Below, one piece after another: positions 27,016 through 39,171 of a stretch of 64,000 nt of DNA. The DNA is from Straminergon stramineum. Its lineage: Eukaryota > Streptophyta > Bryopsida > Hypnales > Calliergonaceae. Position numbers and translations under genes: made by a program. Location: contig OY987267.1 of the NCBI GenBank assembly GCA_963920665.1, positions 11,408,001 to 11,472,000 of the forward strand, in the 5' to 3' direction. The notes under the pieces were generated by a model, which made no database searches, was not told the DNA's origin, and was given only the letters and a program-made list of their open reading frames with translations. Within the stretch, counting starts at the first letter, position 1. Each line of letters starts with the position of its first letter.

Positions 27016-30000
27016 CTATGCCGGGTTCTCAAATGAGGTATCTGAATCCAGAAAGGGAGCTTTGTAAGACAAGGGTGAGTGTTCACTACTTGATGTGTCG
27101 GTGACAGCGTTGTGCTGGCCATGAACTCCGTACACAAATGTGGCTATTACTGTGACAACGCCAAACCTTACCCAGGCTTCCCAGTGCAGCTGCCAAAACC
27201 ACGTACAGGAGTCTTAGTTGCTTATCTTCATGTAAGTAATGAGGAATATACGTACAAAAATCAACTGTGACGTAAATCAACTCCTTTTCGCCAGAAACAC
27301 CTCGTATTGCAACCATAACACCAGTATAAGTGGAAACAAGACACCCAACATAGCACATAGCAATTGACCCTTTAAACCCTCAATCACATAAATGTATAAA
27401 TGTACTCGTATCGATGGAAAAAAGTATTATTCATCTCAAATTCATCACATTGGTCATACAGGCAGGTTGTCTTTTAAAGATTCAAGCATCACTTTGGATG
27501 AAAGAGAGGACATTTAGACAAAATATTGCCCTGCAGCACTCTTCATCACCAGAATATAGACTTTGGAGCGTCTCGGGGTTAAAGAGGGCTTGCCGTAATC
27601 AAAAAATTGAATGATAAGAATCAGAGATCACCTGAGCAAAAAGAAACATGTTAAACCCAATGCTCAGCACTGGTAATAGAGGAACCCAAGGGCATGCAAA
27701 ACCAGGTGGCCGCCTGTACTCCTGCATGATTACGAGAAACAACGTTGTCAAGAAAGAGTACCAAAAATTATCTCAAAGAAGAGAATATAGGCAACTTTCT
27801 TAGGCATCTGTGAACCTTTGCAAAATTATTGACACCCACAAAATGGTGAGAACCACAAACCTGGCGAGTGAGCAGAGGAATCGTCAGCAATCCCATCATC
27901 GCCATCAACGGTATACCATAGGCTATTGGAGCGTCAATCCTGTAGCACAAACCAACTAAAAATCCCAAAAAACCTATACTCAATATGCATAGTATAGCTT
28001 CTTGCCACCGGGTGAGACCCTTCTGTGGAAGATGATCCTCTCGATTGCGCCATTGATCTTCAGTGTCTAGTCGCAGCATGACAACGCATGCACATACTAC
28101 GGAGTATGAAGTCTGTTGAGCACTCCACCAAAGAAAAATAGATATCATGAATCTAGCAAAAGCAGCGAATCAAAGATTTACCTTGACCCTAACATAAAAC
28201 ATAACTCCAAAACAACAAATTATTCCTATTCATGAGAAACATAACTCCAAAACAAAAAAAATAACTCCTATTCATAAGAAAGTTGCCTAAATTCTATTCT
28301 AAAGCATTTATGTAGCATGATCGCATAGATAATATAGATCAGAAATCTGCAGAGTAAACAATATTCAGATATACTGACTAACAATATTTCTTTAAACAAG
28401 GGGACTCCAACCAGTTAGCCTTACCAAGCAACCAACCGAGAGGATATGTGAGAGATGGCTGACATTAAAAAGCCCAGCCATGGTAGCTGCCACAGCACCA
28501 ACCCATATTTGAGCTGCGACAGGTGTGCGATACTTATGATGTATCTTTGCAAAAAATGCAGGCAGTAGACCGTCTCTCCCCAATCCCATATACAAGCGGG
28601 ACTGCACATGATAGCAAAAAATAAGCTTGATCCAAATAGCTCTCGCTGTAAAACCGACGAATCAGACAACCAAAGGCCTTAAAATCAAGAAAATTATCAT
28701 AGGTGAACACCACAAGAGAGACCATTACAATAAACTACATTACTTCCAAGGAAAGAAATAATTAACATCTACAAAAGAGAGAAAGTTCGTACGACTTAAT
28801 ACCTGGACATAGAGACCGACAAGAACTGTAGTAGTCAAGCCACAGACGGCACCAACACTGATGAGGCTACTGACGAAGTTCAGTCCCTTTTCTGTAAAGG
28901 CATTGGCAAGCGGAGCATCTCCCCCAAGTTTGGCATAAGGCACCATACCAGTGACCACCAAACAGACAGCCACATACATTCCTGAACATACAACCAAGCT
29001 CACGAGTATGCCTATCGGCAAATCCCGCTGCACGCACAGTTCCCGATTTCAGAGAAGGAAAGGAAGGGGGCATCATGCTAGAGGATTATTGAAGGGCTGG
29101 AGAACCTTGTCACCGATCAACCACATGCTGCGGATAAAAGACATACAGTTCATCCATAACTCAAAGGTTCGAGAAAATGATGAACAGAACAGTCGTGCCC
29201 CAAATGTACCTGCGGGTTTTTACTCTCCTCAGCGGAGTTGGCAACCGCATCAAACCCTACATAAGCGAAAAAAACAACAGTGGCCCCCGTAATTACAGCT
29301 GACCAACCATTCGGTGCAAATGGTGTCCAATTCGAAGTTTCAACTTCGAAACTTCCCACCACAATCACCATCAGGACTATAACAATCTGCATAGGTTGTC
29401 ATCCAAATCATCAAAGAACAATAAGTAACTTTGGAATAAGCACAGGAGGAAGTTTGAAAGAACAGAACAGCATGCACAAGGAGAATTCTGTCCCCAACTA
29501 TGCAAACACGAAATCAACGAATTCTCGAAAAAATGAATAATTTGGAGATCGATAGAAAGAGAATGTACAGTACAGTCGCGGGGAGAAAATGCGGACCTTG
29601 GTTACAGTCATCACATCGTTGAGCACAGATGATTCTTTGACACCTTGACATAGAATGATGGTGAGCCCAACCAGTAACAAAGGTGCTACCACGTTGATGG
29701 AGAACACTCCGTTACACAACTCTAATCCTCCTGGTCCTACCCATAGTGGCAGTGCTTGCAAGGCAGGAAAAGTCTGTTTGATCAGATCGAAGCATTATAA
29801 ACTATTCCTCGGTTTTCTACTACAACATTATCAGGTAATGGAAGAAGCAACAAATGAAATTGAAGAATTGCCAAAGATAATAAAGAGATGCAAAAGTCTT
29901 CTGAAGATATCCCAGGTCAAGACATAGCATTCTTGAGCCCATTAGAGGCCATCCTTCTATGAAGAAATCGGATTTAGGCATGCTTAAGCCATAAGAATGA

Positions 30001-31169
30001 TGGAGAGAATAGTGGAGAGGATGGTGGAAGAATCCAATCGCTGGAGAGAATTGTGGAAAATTAATAGGAGCCGGCATGTTAATTTAGTGTGCAAAATAAT
30101 TAAGCAAATGCGCTTCGTAGGGGATGGTAACTGTGAAGCTCAAGAATGTTATGAAAGAACATACTAACTCAAAACGAATTAGTAAAACAAAACAAACAGG
30201 TAGAACTCAAAAAAAGAATCTTCATTTGTGACCAACAACATAAGCCAGGCATGAGGGATCTTAGAATCAAACAATATGAGGGATCACGCAATGAGTATTA
30301 AGCGAGAAGCCATATTCTTTCTCACCTTAAGAATAGTAACCAGATAACTAGCAAGGCTACGGCTAATGCTTGCTGCTCCGATGTGATAATCCAGCATAAG
30401 ATGGCAGAAAACCAAAAACGCCGTGAGCTCATTGAAGGTGGAATATGAATATAAGTACGCGCCTCCAACCAGAGCTGGAAACCGACTTGAAAGTTCCGCA
30501 TAGCTGAGAGCATTCGGCACGCACGCAGCTGCCGCCAATGCAAAACTCAACACCACAGCTACATATAACACGCAAACACTGGCCGATCAAAAGTTGCTAA
30601 TCAGACGAATAATGCATCGTCGTCAGGTTCAAACGATCAAATCAAATCAAATCAAATCATGAACACAACACTAAAATGGATGAAAATCACTTTCAATTCC
30701 AGAGATCTTACAACAGAATTTCGACAATCGGACGATTATACTTCCAGCAAGAAAATAAATACCGACTCAAATTTGCACCAACAAGGAAAAAAAAATTCGC
30801 GGAAAGATTATCAACAGAACACTTCGATAGAAGATGAGCCGCACAGCTCAAAAGTTCAACTACAAGGTAACGCAACGCAACGCAAACCTTCATTAAAAAA
30901 GAAAAATATGTACCTGGCCCTGCATCGTGAGCCACGGTGCCCGTGATAACAAAAATGCCGGCACCAATAGACGCGCCAATTCCTAGAAGGATGAGATCCG
31001 CGAGCCCTAATTTGCGAATCAGACCGGAGGAGCCAGCATTCCCTCCGTCTGGCTTCGCCAGAGTCGTGTCGTTCGCAAACATAGATGGCGCACGTTTGAC
31101 GCGCAGTGCAGAAGCGGAGAAGTTAGACCACCACGATCCCGCTCGACGACGCTGCAACAGAGAAGCCAT
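27016..31169 (-). CDS. CAT9: Cationic amino acid transporter, CAT9 type
   Basis: This is a membrane permease of the APC superfamily. Plant CAT9 relatives move amino acids across endomembranes, probably the vacuole or trans-Golgi side. Nine exons join in frame: 31169-30914, 30558-30326, 29773-29597, 29386-29210, 29027-28803, 28601-28425, 28112-27861, 27721-27632 and 27189-27016. All are GT-AG, and the product is 586 residues against about 570 in Arabidopsis. The start is the ATG at 31169 (MASLLQRRR). TM1 carries GIGASIGAGIF (63-73), followed by NALSYAELSSRFP, LMLDYHIGAASISRSLASY, the very conserved GATVVFFAYVGFDAVANSAEESKNPQ, GLGRDGLLP and LSHILSVG. The C-terminal tail is Ser-rich and cytosolic, as expected. 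No frame damage is seen. CAT9 orthology rests on these blocks; the transported substrate is not deducible. Confidence 0.93.
28199..28283. repeat. Short tandem duplication in a transporter intron
   Basis: Two adjacent copies of about 42 bp (ACATAACTCCAAAACAA ... TATTCAT) lie in the intron between exons 6 and 7. The change is minor and does not affect the coding sequence. Confidence 0.6.
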
Positions 31170-31560
31170 CGCGAGACTCGACCGCGAGCGCGCTCGCTCG
31201 CTCGGAGGAAACTCGATCACAGACAGCACCAGACAGACGAAATTGATTGAGAAATTCTGGAATTAGGAATAAGTTATGCTGAGTGGATCGGAGAGGACGC
31301 CCGGACCTACCACAAGAGCAACAATTTGGACATCAGTGACCATCGCCATCGCCATCGCCGGTCCGAAGCAAGGGAAGGGGAACTTTGGTGTGCAAATGGG
31401 AGTTCAGTCGTCGGGCTGCGTGCGAAGGGACCGGGGGAGGAGCTCCGCGGTGCGATATTTTGGTGAAGTTGATAATCTGGCTTCTACACTCCGTACTCAC
31501 CCCTTAACCCCTAAAGGACGGACCTACAACCACTGATTCTGAGCCTCGTTGCTTATCACT
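31170..31560. other. 5' flank of the CAT9-type gene
   Basis: GC-rich DNA directly upstream of the ATG, with a GCCATC triplet run near 31345-31362. It is probably 5' UTR and promoter. I see no TATA box that I would assign. Confidence 0.45.
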
Positions 31561-33359
31561 CAGTTTGTTGCCATTTTGGAACAGATATGTATGAAAAAAT
31601 TTATGTTTATTTGTCAGAGATGATGTTACATGTCTTCTTTACTTCACAAAAAAATTAGATTTTTTTGAGGAAAATTGATTTTTTTGAGAATTTTTGAAAA
31701 AAGAATGAAGGAAAAATCATGTTAATTAGAAAGTTATTTCAAAAAATCTGAAAATTTCACTATGTGTGTAAATTACAGTGACAAACATCATGGTGTAAAC
31801 TCAGTTTCCATGTCATTCTGTAATTAGAATACAATGGATATTGAAAATTCATTCAAAGTTCAAATTACAATAAAATATTCAATATTACAAATTTCTCCAA
31901 AATTCGAGTAGAAACTAGAGTAGATGACTTTCATTTCATTAGTTGGTCTCAAATTCAAAGAAATATCATTTTTTTTTTGAGAAATTTCAGATTTAGAGCA
32001 AGGAGCAACAACTCCTCAAAATACACTAAAATAGCAAATTTTGACATCCGTCTTTTTAACTTACTTCTCAACTACATGACAGCAAACACTAGTTAAACAA
32101 AAAATTCAATTGGATACTTTTTACAACTCAACATGAAAGGTCAACAACAACAAAAAGGATGAAAAAATGCTTTTCATTTGTTTTGAGGACCCTGAACTGT
32201 CATCCAAATGCCACAGAATGGCATTAGTGGCAGTCTAGGGTTAACCCTTAAAAAGGATGAATTGGTAACTGTAGAAATCATCCCTCTTGGAACTATGGGA
32301 CATCATCTACTTCTTAAAAAACAAAAATACTCATTGGAGGTCAAACTATTATGCAAGATCTCTCCTATTTGCAAAAAATTCCATGGATGAACAATTGCAC
32401 TTTTGTCCCACATAGGAAGATATTTTGCCATCCATCGGACAAAAAATGTCCTTGGCATTGTTTAAGGGTTAAGGACAAACCTACACAAGGTCTTTTTTTT
32501 GCATTATACTACCAAATTGCACTAGAAAAAAATAATCTCACTAAAAAATGGCAAGAAAACCATGAAGTTTTTGCCAAGAAACTTCAAATTAAAAAGAAAA
32601 TCTTAGATGAAATTTCTAGATTGTGGATGAAAAAAAAATTATATATGGACATGTGATATGAGCTAATGTAATATTTTCTATCCAATATAAGGATGAAAGT
32701 TGTAATTTGGAGCACTAATATAACATTTTATATTGCCACTTTGGCACTTCATAAGAAATGGAAAAAAGAAAGAGCCCTGGTCTATGCCCATAATTGATTC
32801 AAGCTTCACAATCCTTTTCTTTGTTTGATGCCATTTTGCAATGAAATATGGATGAAATTTTTTACATTTAATTTTCAAAGATGAAATCCCACATCTTCTA
32901 CAATTGCTAAAATTTTTGAAATTTCCATGAATTTTTTAATGAACAAGTAAAGAAAATTGATATCAAATACCAAATATTCTCAAAAAACTGGAAATTTTCA
33001 ACATGGGTGTATTTTTTAGTGTAGAACATCATAATATAAACGAAGGCTACCTTGTTCTTTACAAATTAGAAATTCAACAAACCATATATGGTTATAGGCT
33101 CAAAAGTTCAAATTGCAATAAAACATTGAATTTTAAGATTTTTTCCAATTTTCCAATTGGGGTAGAAACTCAATTTGATATACTTCATAAAAAATCTTAT
33201 ATTCAAAAAACAATTGAATAATGCATTAACCTGTGCAATAAATGTGAGTTTAAAGAGTTGAATTAAGGTTTTGAGGTTGAAAGACATGCTACAAATGGGG
33301 ATCTACCTTCTCTCGCAATAATTACCATCACTAACTTAAAGTAGTTTATGTATCAATCA
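31561..33359. repeat. AT-rich dispersed repeat family B with internal duplication
   Basis: 31565-31945 and 32825-33190 are diverged direct copies (shared GATGCCATTTTG/GTTGCCATTTTG starts, then CAAAGTTCAAATTACAATAAAA-type phrases). 32555-32790 is repeated at 34395-34620 (shared ACTTCAAATTAAAAA, AATATTTTCTATCCAATATA and CACTTTGGCACTTCA-type phrases). There is no coding capacity. The arrangement suggests segments of one old element duplicated and rearranged. Confidence 0.55.
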
Positions 33360-33606
33360 ACGGTGCTAGTATGTGAACTCAAGAATGCGAGCTTGTGAGC
33401 ATTGAGCCTACATTATAGATACCTATAATATAGATACCACACACTATAGAAGGTGTAACATAAACACCTATAATATGGGTATTTGTAACATATATACCCT
33501 ACAATCATAGATGTTTTCTATCGTATATACACCTATAACATAGGTGTGTAGTATTATAGGCTGATGGGCTCACACTCCTATGTTCACATAATAACAACCC
33601 TCATTT
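33360..33606 (+). mobile_element. Mutator-like MITE, copy 2
   Basis: It has the same ends and internal inverted TATAGGTGT motifs as the copies at 5132-5362 and 36623-36948. The left end reads CAACGGTGCTAGTATG and the right end ATAACAACCCTC. I cannot see a target duplication around this copy, so it is probably the oldest of the three. Confidence 0.55.
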
Positions 33607-35689
33607 GAAGATTAGTAATTGTTACCATGTTTCCATTCTAATTTTGTTACATTGACTAAAAAATTTGAGGCACAAAAACTTCTTTTTGAAAACCAGAAAG
33701 GAAACAGAATACAATATATGACTAATATTTAGCAATCTATTTAAACCTTAAAGGACCAAGTGTTTGTTCAACATACGCAAGAAATCTTGGGTAGGTTCCT
33801 ACAAAGTCATCTTTGGTTAAATGTTCATGAAATTTGGACACAATGTGTAAACATATCTCTCTTTAGTGAAAAACTAATTTTTTTTTCCAATTGGGTGTTT
33901 GGATCAAATGTTATGCTGTCCTAAAGTTTTTAGGGAGCTTAGACAGTTTAAGAACCTTTGGGGAATCTTTTCAAAAAAGCTCATCAACTTTTGAAATTTG
34001 GTATGTATTTAACTAATAAAATATGGCATAGAATTGACCCCCCAAAATAGATTTCAGTCCTCAAATCACATTCTAAGAGGAGTCAAACTTTATAAGCTAT
34101 GTTTGGGCAGTTCCAATAAAAAACATTATCTTCTAACTTCAAGGTCTATTATCTTGCAATTTGTAAAGTCAAAATTCTTCAAATTTTTTCCACATATTCC
34201 AAATGTTTATCTCTAACTTTTCACCATTCGGATTTAAAATTAAAAATTTCATCATTGCACAAGAAATCATCAAAAAATGACTAGTGTATTGCCAACTCAC
34301 TTATCCTCCTTGCATTGCAAGCAATGTTTTTATTTCCAGAAATTTGTCATCAATTTGCACCAAAATAATGAGCCCAACACCAAGTCCTTTGAACATGAAT
34401 AGTAAAATTTTGGATGAAATCGCCAAAAAACTTCAAATTAAAAAAATATCTTAGATGAAATCGCCTAATTGTGGATGGAAACATAATTATGGATATGTGG
34501 AATGTGCTCATGTAATATTTTCTATCCAATATATGGATGAATGGTAAAATTTGGAGCACCACTATAACATCTAATATCTCCACTTCGGCACTTCACAAAA
34601 AATGAAAAAAAACCCTGATTGCAAGGTGATTTAGTGTAAGCTAGACATCTTAGATGCTTCTAAAATTTTTCACAAGTGAAACTAACATCATATCATTATG
34701 AATGGTCAAAATCATCATTTTGGTGTAGAGCAAATTTTTTATTCCAAGTGGGCCCAAAGTCTGCTGACCCTGTTTCGAAGGAATGAAAAAAAGTTTTTTT
34801 CTCACTTTAAACGTTATTATCTTTCAATCCATGTGGTCGAATGGGCTGAATTTTTTTCCACATTCTCGTAATGTGATTTTCTTCATTTTTGTATGGTTGA
34901 AGTTTCAAAAAGAATTTTTAATTTTAATTTTTGAATAACACACCAAAAAACCACAATTTTTGACAATGTCTCGATAAAAAAAAACTCGGTCCTTTAGGGG
35001 TTAAAAAAAAGATAATTCAAAAATATAAAAAAAATTCAAAAAAGGAATTCATAAACTCCATTGAAGTAGCTTTATGGTGTTTAGGAACCTAGGTACACCT
35101 TTGAGGTGAATTTATAGAAGTAAGCCATCATACTTACATTGCACTTTGGCTAAATTTGGGCCATTTTTTTATTTTTTTTATTTAGGGCTTCACAAATGAT
35201 TTCTCCCATACAATGGATGCCAACTACTATTTCCAACTTGAGCAAAGAAGCTCTTTGAATGCATCTATCACTTACTTCATAATTCCATTATTGAAAAAAC
35301 TCTAAAGGCAAAGGGTGATAGAACTATATATTGCCTATCTTCATGAACATCACCATATAAATTGCTATTGGTTAGTAGCTTCACTTCATCAAAAACTTAG
35401 GATGTTGTAAATCTATGGAATGCCAAATAGTTAAGCTAGGAAGAAAAAGCCTTCCGCTACTAGAACTATAAAAGTCTTAAATGATGGGGAGATGAACCAA
35501 TGAATTTCATCCATTTGTTTTTAGCAATTCTTGAGTATTGTAGATTTCACTAGAGCTTTAGGTATCCTTTGGATCTTTAGATTTTCTTTACTTTTAAAAT
35601 CCTTGAATTAGTAAGCAATACATTTGCAATCAAAGGTCTACTTATTGCCAATTTTCTATTATATTCCTTCACTCTTTTTTTAGCTCAAG
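33607..35689. other. AT-rich DNA with further family B and A-like pieces
   Basis: 34395-34620 duplicates 32555-32790. Around 34800-34990 phrases such as TTATCTTTCAATCC and CCTTTAGGGGTTA recall family A and other sites in the window. No gene is seen. Confidence 0.4.
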
Positions 35690-36622
35690 GTGACAAGGAA
35701 CCTTTTCTCAAACTTTGTGGGGGTCTCATTTGAAGGCATGTTCATTCTTTGTGAAGGACTTGAGGTGCTACTTTAGGGGCTTTTGGCCTCTTGCATCTTA
35801 GGGCCCCTTATTGGTACCAAAAAATCCTCTTAATTTATTTGGAGGTCATTTGATGGACTCTTGGTTCTTTGTGAAGGTCTCTTAGAACAATAGAAAGGTT
35901 TGTGGAGCCAAGGGAAGGGCCTAGGGCACCTAAGGACCCTTTTTTGATGCCTAAGGATACTTCTCTTGTGGCAAGGGTTTATCCCTCAATTTTTTTGAGG
36001 GTGTCATTCAAAGGATATTTGTTTTTTTGAGAAGGTATCTAAATGCCTTGAAAAGGTCTCTCAATCCTAGGAAATTTTGGTAGGTGCTACAAGGACTTTT
36101 CCTCAATTTTTTTGAGGGTGTCATATGAAGGACATTTGGATCTTTGTGAAGAGCTGTTGGTGCCAAAAGACCCTTCCTCAATATTTTTGGCACATCATTT
36201 GAAGGGCTTAGTTCTTTTTGAAGGTTCTTCAGAGCCAAAGAAAGGGTTAGCAAAACTAAGGATCTTTTCCTTGGTGCCAACTGCCAAGAGACTCTCCTTA
36301 ATGGCTTGGGGTACCATTAGAACTTGAATACTTGTTTCTTTGCAGAGGGATCTAAATACCACAAGAATGTCTCTTAGATCTCAATAGCCTTTCTTTGGTG
36401 CTAAATTACCCTCCCTCGAATTTCATTTGGGTCACTTAAAGGTCTTAGGTTTTTGTGAAGGTCCCTCCAAGCTAAGGGAAGTCTCCTTGGAGCTCAAGCA
36501 AGGCTCTTCACAATCCAAGGAAGCCTCTATAAAACATAAGCAAGGCTCCTTAGCATTGAGGAGCCCTTACTTAGTGCCAAGGAACTTTCTATTCATTTTT
36601 TTGGTATTGTCATTAGAAAGAC

Positions 36623-36948
36623 CAACAATGCTAGTGTGTAAGCATGTGAGCCTTGAGCATATGTATAAGTTAATATAATACAACCATAGAAGGTGCTTAT
36701 AACATAAACACCTATAATATAGGTATCTATAACACAATTCACTAGGTTGTAGAAAACGCAAAAACTGTGTTGTTTGACAAAACATAGAATTCTGCGTTAG
36801 CTAGTTTCTGTTGAAACCAACGTACATTTCTTCTAGTGACTACACTATAATCATGGAAGGTTTCTATTGTATAGACACCTATAATGTAGATGTCTAGTCT
36901 TCTAGGCTCATAGGCTCATGCTTCTAGGCCTACATAATAGCAAGCTTC
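36623..36948 (+). mobile_element. Mutator-like MITE, copy 3, with exact 10-bp target duplication
   Basis: The element (left end CAACAATGCTAGTGTG, right end AATAGCAAGCTTC) is flanked on both sides by TTAGAAAGAC (36613-36622 and 36949-36958). Removing it plus one copy of that decamer restores the tandem-array unit seen intact at about 37060 (GTCATTAGAAAGACTC). Length and ends match the copies at 5132 and 33360, apart from a further insert at 36740-36838. A target duplication of this length points to the Mutator group. Confidence 0.8.
36740..36838. mobile_element. Small CACTA-like insert nested in MITE copy 3
   Basis: A 99-bp segment starts CACTAGGTTGTAGAAAACG and ends CGTACATTTCTTCTAGTG. Its inverse reads CACTAGAAGAAATGTACG, so the ends share CACTAG and AGAAA. 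It is absent from the matching place in copy 1 and copy 2. Flanking triplets ATT and ACT are not identical, so the target duplication is worn or the border is off by a base. Confidence 0.55.
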
Positions 36949-37110
36949 TTAGAAAGACTCTTGGTTCTTTGTGAAGGGCTCTTGAAACCATAAGAAGGTC
37001 TTTAAAATCCGAGGAACCTTACCTTGGTGTCAAAAAAATCTCCCTATTTTTTAGGGGGGGTGTCATTAGAAAGACTCTTAATTCTGTGTGAACACTACTA
37101 GAGGATGACA

Positions 37111-37257
37111 TGTCCTTCTCAACAAAGAATTTGCATACATGTGTTGTTCCAAATAGTTGGTTAGAACAACTTAATTTGGACATTTTCTTGCATACTTTTG
37201 TTGATTTGGCCACATAAGCATGCTAATTGTATTTTTTAGTTTGCCAAGGTGTCATTA
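37111..37257. other. Spacer between tandem array and CACTA-like block
   Basis: AT-rich, with nothing recognised. Confidence 0.4.
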
Positions 37258-37870
37258 CACTACAAAAATTGAGGGTATAAATGATTGTAAAGAATGACTC
37301 CAAAATAGTCATTATGGACAAAAATGACTACAGAATGACTTGGGGACCTGAAATCATTATAGACAAGTCATTTTTAAAATGACTGCGATTGTATTATCAC
37401 CATCCTTTTCTACCATGGATATGCAAAAATATGAAAAAATCTACAAGGCAAGTGATGTGGTAAGGGTGGGATTAAAGAAAGTGAAGGGAGCTATGTTCAA
37501 AGGGATTCTAGTTGGCATAGACATTTCGGGGAGTCATTTGTGGGTCATTTTCCATTATGATACCAAATTTGTGCTTGCGATGTGGAAATCCAAGTCAGAG
37601 TCATTTGCAAGTCATTTTGAGGTTGTGTGGGACGTGTGGTGCATCTAACAAGGAGTGACATGTGGCAAGCCATTTTCTTGTCATTCTTGAGTTGCAATGT
37701 AGTCATTGCCATTTTCACTATGGTTGGTGTGGCCAGTCATTTGCAAGTTATTGGTTAGTTGTAAAGGCATTTGTAGAATGTGATGTGGGGCCTACTTCTT
37801 CATGGCAAAGTGATTATGGAGTCATTCTACAGTAGAATTATAGTTCAAGATTAGTCATTGAAATGGAATG
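37258..37870. mobile_element. CACTA-like end with clustered AGTCATT motifs
   Basis: A CACTACAAAAATTGAGG terminus at 37258 is followed by at least a dozen copies of AGTCATT/AATGACT in both orientations up to about 37860. Subterminal clusters of short transposase-binding repeats are the hallmark of CACTA elements. I cannot find the matching inverted end (CTCAATTTTTGTAGTG), so the element is truncated or its far end has decayed. The 90-codon open stretch at 37379-37648 shows no transposase motif. Confidence 0.45.
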
Positions 37871-38073
37871 AGTCAAGCACAAGTGGCCAAATAGTCCCCA
37901 TACAGCTCAAGGAGATCACACCTAAGTTGTGAGGGTATTTGATGTGGGGCTATTTATCTTATTTATTGTATTTAGGATGACTATGTTTTTATATATAAGT
38001 TACAAGGGGTGTATTTCCAATATCCTAAGGTTTTTTTAATTCATTCATGCAAGCTTTTTAGGGTCTATCTTAC

Positions 38074-39171
38074 AGCACTCAGATATTGATCTACTTCCCA
38101 CCGCTCCGAAAATTCCTACCATATATAAATGAGAAATATTTTGAGACCAAAGACCGTTGCAAAAACCAGTCAAGTCAGCCAAAAAAGGCATTGTAAACTA
38201 CTAGCACAGAGGTGTGTAATAAAATCATGTAGCATTAGGAAAACTACACTGATTATTGACATTCAGAAAAGTCCTGACAAGGAAAGGAGGAATAACCTAG
38301 AGCCAATTATCAAACTTGGAGACAACCACCATGGTTTGCTGGAAAGTGGGGTCAATTGATTTCACAACATCTAGCCAGAGTGATGAACACCATTCTACAC
38401 TACTCTACTGAAGAAATAACAACAATCTGTGCTTTGAGGCCGCTAATTGACGGACTATGGCCTTGATCTCATCAGGCGTATTATCTGGCTCACCCCTCTT
38501 GGCCTGCAATAGGACATCCTCATTTAATTATTTACCCATACTTGATTTAGACAAGAGGCTCATTTGTATAGAAATAGGATACACTATGCTAGTCAGAATT
38601 TAATTTACCACCCTCAATGGTAACAAGTTGGATAAGGTATGTGTGGGCCTTATCTGGGCCACTCTTAAATAAACACCTATATTTGAGTGGTATATGGCAA
38701 GGTTTCTAATTAAGAATGGACACTAAAAAGACCATGTTACTAAGAGATTAGAGTATGTGCTCAGAATATAGACGCCATACTACGTCCAATACTTAACACA
38801 ATTGGGAGGGCCTATGTGATCATGAGGAAGGAAGAAGACCTCCACTTTGACCTCCTTAAAGTTTTACATCTCACCTCCAACTCTATAACTTGAAATGACA
38901 GTCTGAGTGGTTCATTGCAATTGCTATCCAGATGAAACAATCCAAATTTAATTCCATGGCCAAAATTATCTGTGGAACTGGAAGTGCACACAGTAGGGTC
39001 ATGTACCTCATTGAAAGCAACTACAAAGATGACCTGTAAATGGGACGTGCATTTTATGTACGACCATGTAATTATCCGTGTTAGGCAGGTTGTGTCTGGA
39101 GAAAAGTGAAGTTGTACCTTTAGCACAAAGCCAGGTGTGTCAATAATCGTTAGGTTTGGACAGAACGCGTA
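38074..39171 (-). pseudogene. Dynamin-related protein (DRP5A type), GTPase-domain fragment
   Basis: Three minus-strand exons match the middle of a plant DRP5A GTPase domain (a membrane-scission GTPase used in cytokinesis). 39171-39118 gives YAFCPNLTIIDTPGFVLK with the G3 motif DTPG. 38503-38297 gives GEPDNTPDEI, HRLLLFLQ and SSVEWCSSLWLD, then SKFDN (the G4-like TKxD region). 38115-38074 gives EFSERWEVDQYLSA. Donors and acceptors are GT-AG and phases agree. Two in-frame TAG codons break it: 38405-38407 where the family has Gln, and 38297-38299 where it has Lys. The next residue block changes the conserved DNRL to DNWL (CGG to TGG). The exon carrying G3 is cut at about 39172, where unrelated transposon-like sequence begins, so the P-loop half is missing. 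It is certainly non-functional as read. Confidence 0.85.

Larger units (their letters stand above)
35690..37110. repeat. Degenerate tandem array, unit roughly 75-160 bp
   Basis: A composite unit recurs about nine times: a GAGGGTGTCATTTGAAGGAC-like start, then a TTCTTTGTGAAGG core, then a purine-rich GCCAAGGAAG-type stretch and a run of CCTT. Unit starts lie near 35728, 35849, 36004, 36119, 36196, 36310, 36430, 36608 and 37060, so spacing is irregular. The copies are diverged but all in one direction. A MITE sits in the unit at 36608. No consistent reading frame is kept across units, so I regard it as non-coding minisatellite-like DNA. Confidence 0.6.
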
